From an uncultured archaeon (GTDB lineage: Archaea > Thermoproteota > Bathyarchaeia > TCS64): a stretch of 64,000 nt of DNA. A program made the position numbers and the translations under genes. The stretch is taken from contig CALIUM010000009.1 in the NCBI GenBank assembly GCA_938048735.1, forward strand, positions 23,047-87,046, in the 5' to 3' direction. Below, piece after piece: positions 60,737 through 64,000 of this stretch. The notes beneath the pieces were generated by a model. That model made no database searches. It saw only the letters and a program-made list of their open reading frames with translations, and had not been told where the DNA came from. How positions within the stretch are numbered: the stretch's first letter is position 1; the number at the start of each line of letters is the position of its first letter.

Positions 60737-61730
60737 GATCGCGGTCATCCCCGGGGACGGGATAGGGCCGGAGGTCATGTCCGCCACCCTCCCCATCCTA
60801 GAAGCCGTCGTAGAGAAATGTGGAGATCTAGACCTCGAGTTTGTGACGCTCCAAGCAGGGGATAGGGCTAAGGAGGAGCTGGGTGAAGCCCTCCCAAAGG
60901 AGACACTGATGGGGGTGGAGAGCTGCGACGCATGCCTATTCGCGGCCGTCGGGAGGACGGCCAGCGAGGTCATCCTCCCTCTGAGGCAGAGGCTCGACCT
61001 CTACGCCAACGTGCGCCCGGCGAAGGTGTACCCGAACATTCCAACACTAGCTAAGGGGGTCGACTTGGTCCTGGTTAGGGAGAACACCGAAGACCTCTAC
61101 AGAAGGGTTGGATTCAGGGAGCGCGACTGGGGTGTAGCCCTAAGGATAATCACTTGGAGGGCCTCTGAGAGGATAGCCAGATACGCCTTCGAGCTCGCGA
61201 GGAGGGAGGGGAGGAGAAGGGTCACCTCAGTCCATAAGGCTAATGTGCTTGACTTCACAGATGACATCTTCTTGGAGGCCTGCAGGAGGGTCGCGGATGG
61301 TTATCCGGAGATAGAGTACGAGGAGATGATCGTGGACACATGCGCCATGAAGCTGGTGATGAACCCCGAACACTTCGATGTCCTGGTGACAACCAACATA
61401 TTCGGGGACATACTCTCAGACCTCGCAGCAGGCCTAGTCGGAGGATTGGGCATGACCCCCTCAGGGAACATCGGGGAGTCTAGAGCCATCTTCGAGCCAG
61501 TCCATGGCTCAGCCCCAGATATAGCAGGAAAGGGGATAGCAAACCCCATAGCCATGATCCTCTCAGCAAAGATGATGCTCGAATGGCTGGGGGAGGCCGA
61601 CGCCGCCCACCAAGTTGAGAGGGGCGTGATGAGAACCCTTAGAGAGGGGGCTCCCCTAACCCCGGACCTTGGAGGATCAGCCAAGACCTGGGAGCTGGCC
61701 GATGCCATTAGGAGAAATATCCTCGAATAG
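60720..61730 (+). CDS. leuB: 3-isopropylmalate/homoisocitrate dehydrogenase family
   Basis: IPGDGIGPEVM, VRENTEDLYRRVG, TTNIFGDILSDLAAGLVGGLGMTPSGNIG, FEPVHGSAPDIAGKGIANPIAMILS. Confidence 0.94.
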   Translation: MMRRYRIAVIPGDGIGPEVMSATLPILEAVVEKCGDLDLEFVTLQAGDRAKEELGEALPKETLMGVESCDACLFAAVGRTASEVILPLRQRLDLYANVRPAKVYPNIPTLAKGVDLVLVRENTEDLYRRVGFRERDWGVALRIITWRASERIARYAFELARREGRRRVTSVHKANVLDFTDDIFLEACRRVADGYPEIEYEEMIVDTCAMKLVMNPEHFDVLVTTNIFGDILSDLAAGLVGGLGMTPSGNIGESRAIFEPVHGSAPDIAGKGIANPIAMILSAKMMLEWLGEADAAHQVERGVMRTLREGAPLTPDLGGSAKTWELADAIRRNILE

Positions 61731-61804
61731 CCCCGAACTCAGAAAGGGTTTTAAGGCTCAGAGATATTAGATACCAGGGTGCTCAGGGGTGAAGACCGTA
61801 AGGG

Positions 61805-62302
61805 GTGACCGCTTCCTCAGATGAGGAAGACCACATAAAAACCACCCCAGAACTCATAACCCTTCTCGAAGCCACTAGACGAGTCTTAAAGGGCATTAAA
61901 AGCCAAGGGAGAGACCCATCGAATCCCAAACCATATGAAATGATGCTGAAAACCCTTCATATGCTCGAGGAGTCCGTTAGAGTTCAGATCGAGACCCTCA
62001 AGGAGTTCGAGAGGGACCTCGCATACATAGCATCACTAGGACTGACTAGGAAGCAGAGGACCCTGCTGGCTTGGCTGGCCGAGAGGTATGAGGGGGGGAT
62101 GAACTACACAACCCTTATCACAAGGCTGTCAGAGGAGATGAGGATCCCAAGCTCAACCATCCGATGGAACCTACGCTTCCTAAGGGATGCGGGATTGATC
62201 ACAGCAGGCCACAGAGATAACAAGGGGATACCGGTGAGGCTGACGAGAAAGGGACTGCTGATCGCTGAAAACCTAATAAAAAGGGGTGAAAAACAGTTTT
62301 AA
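61805..62302 (+). CDS. Winged-helix transcriptional regulator-like protein
   Basis: LTRKQRTLLAWLAERYEGGMNYTTLITRLSEEMRIPSSTIRWNLRFLRDAGLITAGHRDNKGIPVRLTRKG. Confidence 0.75.
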   Translation: MTASSDEEDHIKTTPELITLLEATRRVLKGIKSQGRDPSNPKPYEMMLKTLHMLEESVRVQIETLKEFERDLAYIASLGLTRKQRTLLAWLAERYEGGMNYTTLITRLSEEMRIPSSTIRWNLRFLRDAGLITAGHRDNKGIPVRLTRKGLLIAENLIKRGEKQF

Positions 62303-62321
62303 AGGAAGAGAGCGAAATAGT

Positions 62322-62592
62322 ATGACTATAAAAGCCTATATCTTCATGAGCATAAGGGCGGGACTAGAGGAGGAGGCGTGCAGGAAGCTAACCGAGTTCG
62401 AGGGTATTAAAGAGGTGGCGACCATATTCGGAGAGTATGGACGCCATCGTGAAAACAGAGACAAAGGACGTAGAACAGCTCAAAGACCTGATACTTGAGA
62501 AACTGAGGGCAGTGCCGGGAATCACCTACACAGCAACAATGATAGTGGACAAGGAGTACCAACACCCCTTACCACCAAGACAACCCCGATAA
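62322..62592 (+). pseudogene. Lrp/AsnC ligand-binding (RAM) domain protein with a frameshift
   Basis: MTIKAYIFMSIRAGLEEEACRKLTEFEGIKEVATIFGEY then +1 frame DAIVKTETKDVEQLKDLILEKLRAVPGITYTATMIVDKEYQ; extra base near 62437-62440. Confidence 0.75.
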
Positions 62593-62637
62593 CGCAAAGT
62601 TTATCAACACTCAACCCCTAAAGTTTGAATCCGAGGA

Positions 62638-62716
62638 GCCCTGGTAGTATAGTCCGGTCCAGTATGCTCGGCTGTCACCCGAGCGGTCCCGGGTTCAAAT
62701 CCCGGCCAGGGCGCCA
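62638..62716 (+). tRNA. tRNA-Asp(GTC), no intron, CCA encoded
   Basis: GCCCTGG/CCAGGGC acceptor, anticodon arm CTCGG-CTGTCAC-CCGAG, T arm CCGGGTTCAAATCCCGG, G-CCA. Confidence 0.95.
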
Positions 62717-62881
62717 AACTCAAATTAAAAATATACCTTACCCTAACAGAGAGTCTGAGCCCTAGGAGGATCCAGAAGTATCTGGACATCATAAGGAAGG
62801 TCGGAGAGATTCTAGGGGAATAACTCTGAGGGGGCGTTCCCTTATTTTTAGATTCAAATAAATATGTTTAAGCATTAAAGG

Positions 62882-63337
62882 TTGAAGAAAATAATGCTTA
62901 TTTTATTATTATGTTTTACTTTCATTTTATTGGTTGTAAACACTATGGAATATTCTGAGTTAAATAAAATGAGCTTGAAATTCATGAAGTTGCGAGATGA
63001 ATATTATTTAATACTCAATAAATATGATAAAATTATGGGACTTGTAGATGATCTTATAAATCTAACATATAGTGAAGGTGTGATTAAAATCGAGGAGGAG
63101 TTGGGTTTCTCTAGGAGTTCTTTAACAGTCTGGAGGAGAATGGATTTCAGCACCGTGTTATATATTCCAGTGGATAACTCTTCTTTAGAGCTATATTTAT
63201 GGGAGATTTTTCCTGAGGGCAGAATAGAGACCCCCCTAAGCATACAGAGGGACGTGCAAGGAGAAGGGAGGAGGCGAAAGATATATGGCGCGAGGTTGAG
63301 GATCAACCACCTTGTGGAGCCACTCAAGGGGAGATAG
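62882..63337 (+). CDS. Hypothetical protein with N-terminal signal/TM segment
   Basis: MKKIMLILLLCFTFILLVVNTMEY... 151 aa. Confidence 0.5.
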   Translation: MKKIMLILLLCFTFILLVVNTMEYSELNKMSLKFMKLRDEYYLILNKYDKIMGLVDDLINLTYSEGVIKIEEELGFSRSSLTVWRRMDFSTVLYIPVDNSSLELYLWEIFPEGRIETPLSIQRDVQGEGRRRKIYGARLRINHLVEPLKGR

Positions 63338-63839
63338 AGATTTGGCGTGAGAGGGTTGCTCCGATAGTTTAGTGGAAAAATGCGACTGAGAGGGTCACGT
63401 TACTCGATCCCTTTACCCAAAAAGGGAGGTATACGGTTAGTCTCCTTGCTCTGATCGTGTTTAATCCCGTGTATTGGGAGTATGCAGGACCCATTCCAAA
63501 GGTGGTAGGGAGCATATGCGCCTATGTTTTGGTCGACGTCCGTTAAAAGGGAAGATTCGTCCCATTCATTATTTATCCTACATAAATGTCCTATAACTTT
63601 ATATTTCATTGATCAGTGCGCTACTAAGGGTTTTTAGAATTACAATGCTATATAGAAAATAAGGAAAGGGTTTTGATCTTTCAGACCTATTAATTTAAAT
63701 AGAAAGTTGGACGGTTCCATCTCTTATGTGGAGTCTTCAAAGGGCGTTGTTGAAGGCCTCTCTTGGGCTTCAGTACAGTTTAAATATTTTGGAGTTTAAA
63801 TGATGACAAGCGAGTCGCCTGGAGGAAGAAGTGTTGTTC

Positions 63840-64000
63840 ATGCCGAGGGCCTATGACAGGGCTATTACGATCTTCTCGCCTGAGGGCCGCCTGTATCAGG
63901 TTGAGTATGCGTTGGAGCTTGTGAAGAGGGGGGCTCCGATCGCCGGCGTCGCCTCACCCGAGGGCGTTGTTTTGGCCGCCAATGAGGCTCCCGAGAGCAG
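63840..64000 (+). CDS. psmA: Proteasome alpha subunit (truncated by window end)
   Basis: [49 protein letters not shown]. Confidence 0.95.
   Translation, partial: MPRAYDRAITIFSPEGRLYQVEYALELVKRGAPIAGVASPEGVVLAANEAPES

Noticed and set aside
1-64000. CRISPR array, rRNA genes, or a classical defence island
   Set aside because: No regularly spaced direct repeats, no rRNA motifs and no cas, restriction or abortive-infection gene cluster seen; only toxin-antitoxin remnants

Overview
The window is a 64 kb archaeal chromosomal segment. Gene content (TFB, RNA polymerase A/B, S8e, SRP19, Gar1, L30e, RNase P Rpp14/Rpp30, proteasome alpha, CofE, DUF373, BHB-type tRNA introns) fits a TACK-type, possibly Bathyarchaeia-like, lineage; the lineage call is inference. 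Most of it is housekeeping: rpoB and an unsplit rpoA, L30e, NusA-like, a rearranged str cluster (S10/EF-1A inverted relative to S12/S7), SMC-ScpA-ScpB, SRP19-Gar1-TFB, RNase P proteins, a leuA-C-D-B style operon, and the start of psmA. There are four clear tRNAs, three of which look intron-containing. One of these, tRNA-Ser(GGA), seems to carry the insertion at a non-canonical site. Degraded accessory DNA lies mainly at 25.9-28.8 kb, 42.5-43.3 kb, 47.0-47.8 kb and 56.2-57.0 kb. It contains several genes with frameshifts or in-frame stops (Yip1-like, CPBP protease, GNAT, VapB/VapC) that the ORF track misses. The best candidates for something undescribed are a multi-hairpin intergenic segment plus a perfect palindrome upstream of the leu-type operon (57.1-57.34 kb), the non-canonical tRNA-Ser intron, and a zinc-finger protein with a Trp/Glu repeat tail. 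I found no convincing new defence system, CRISPR array or rRNA.
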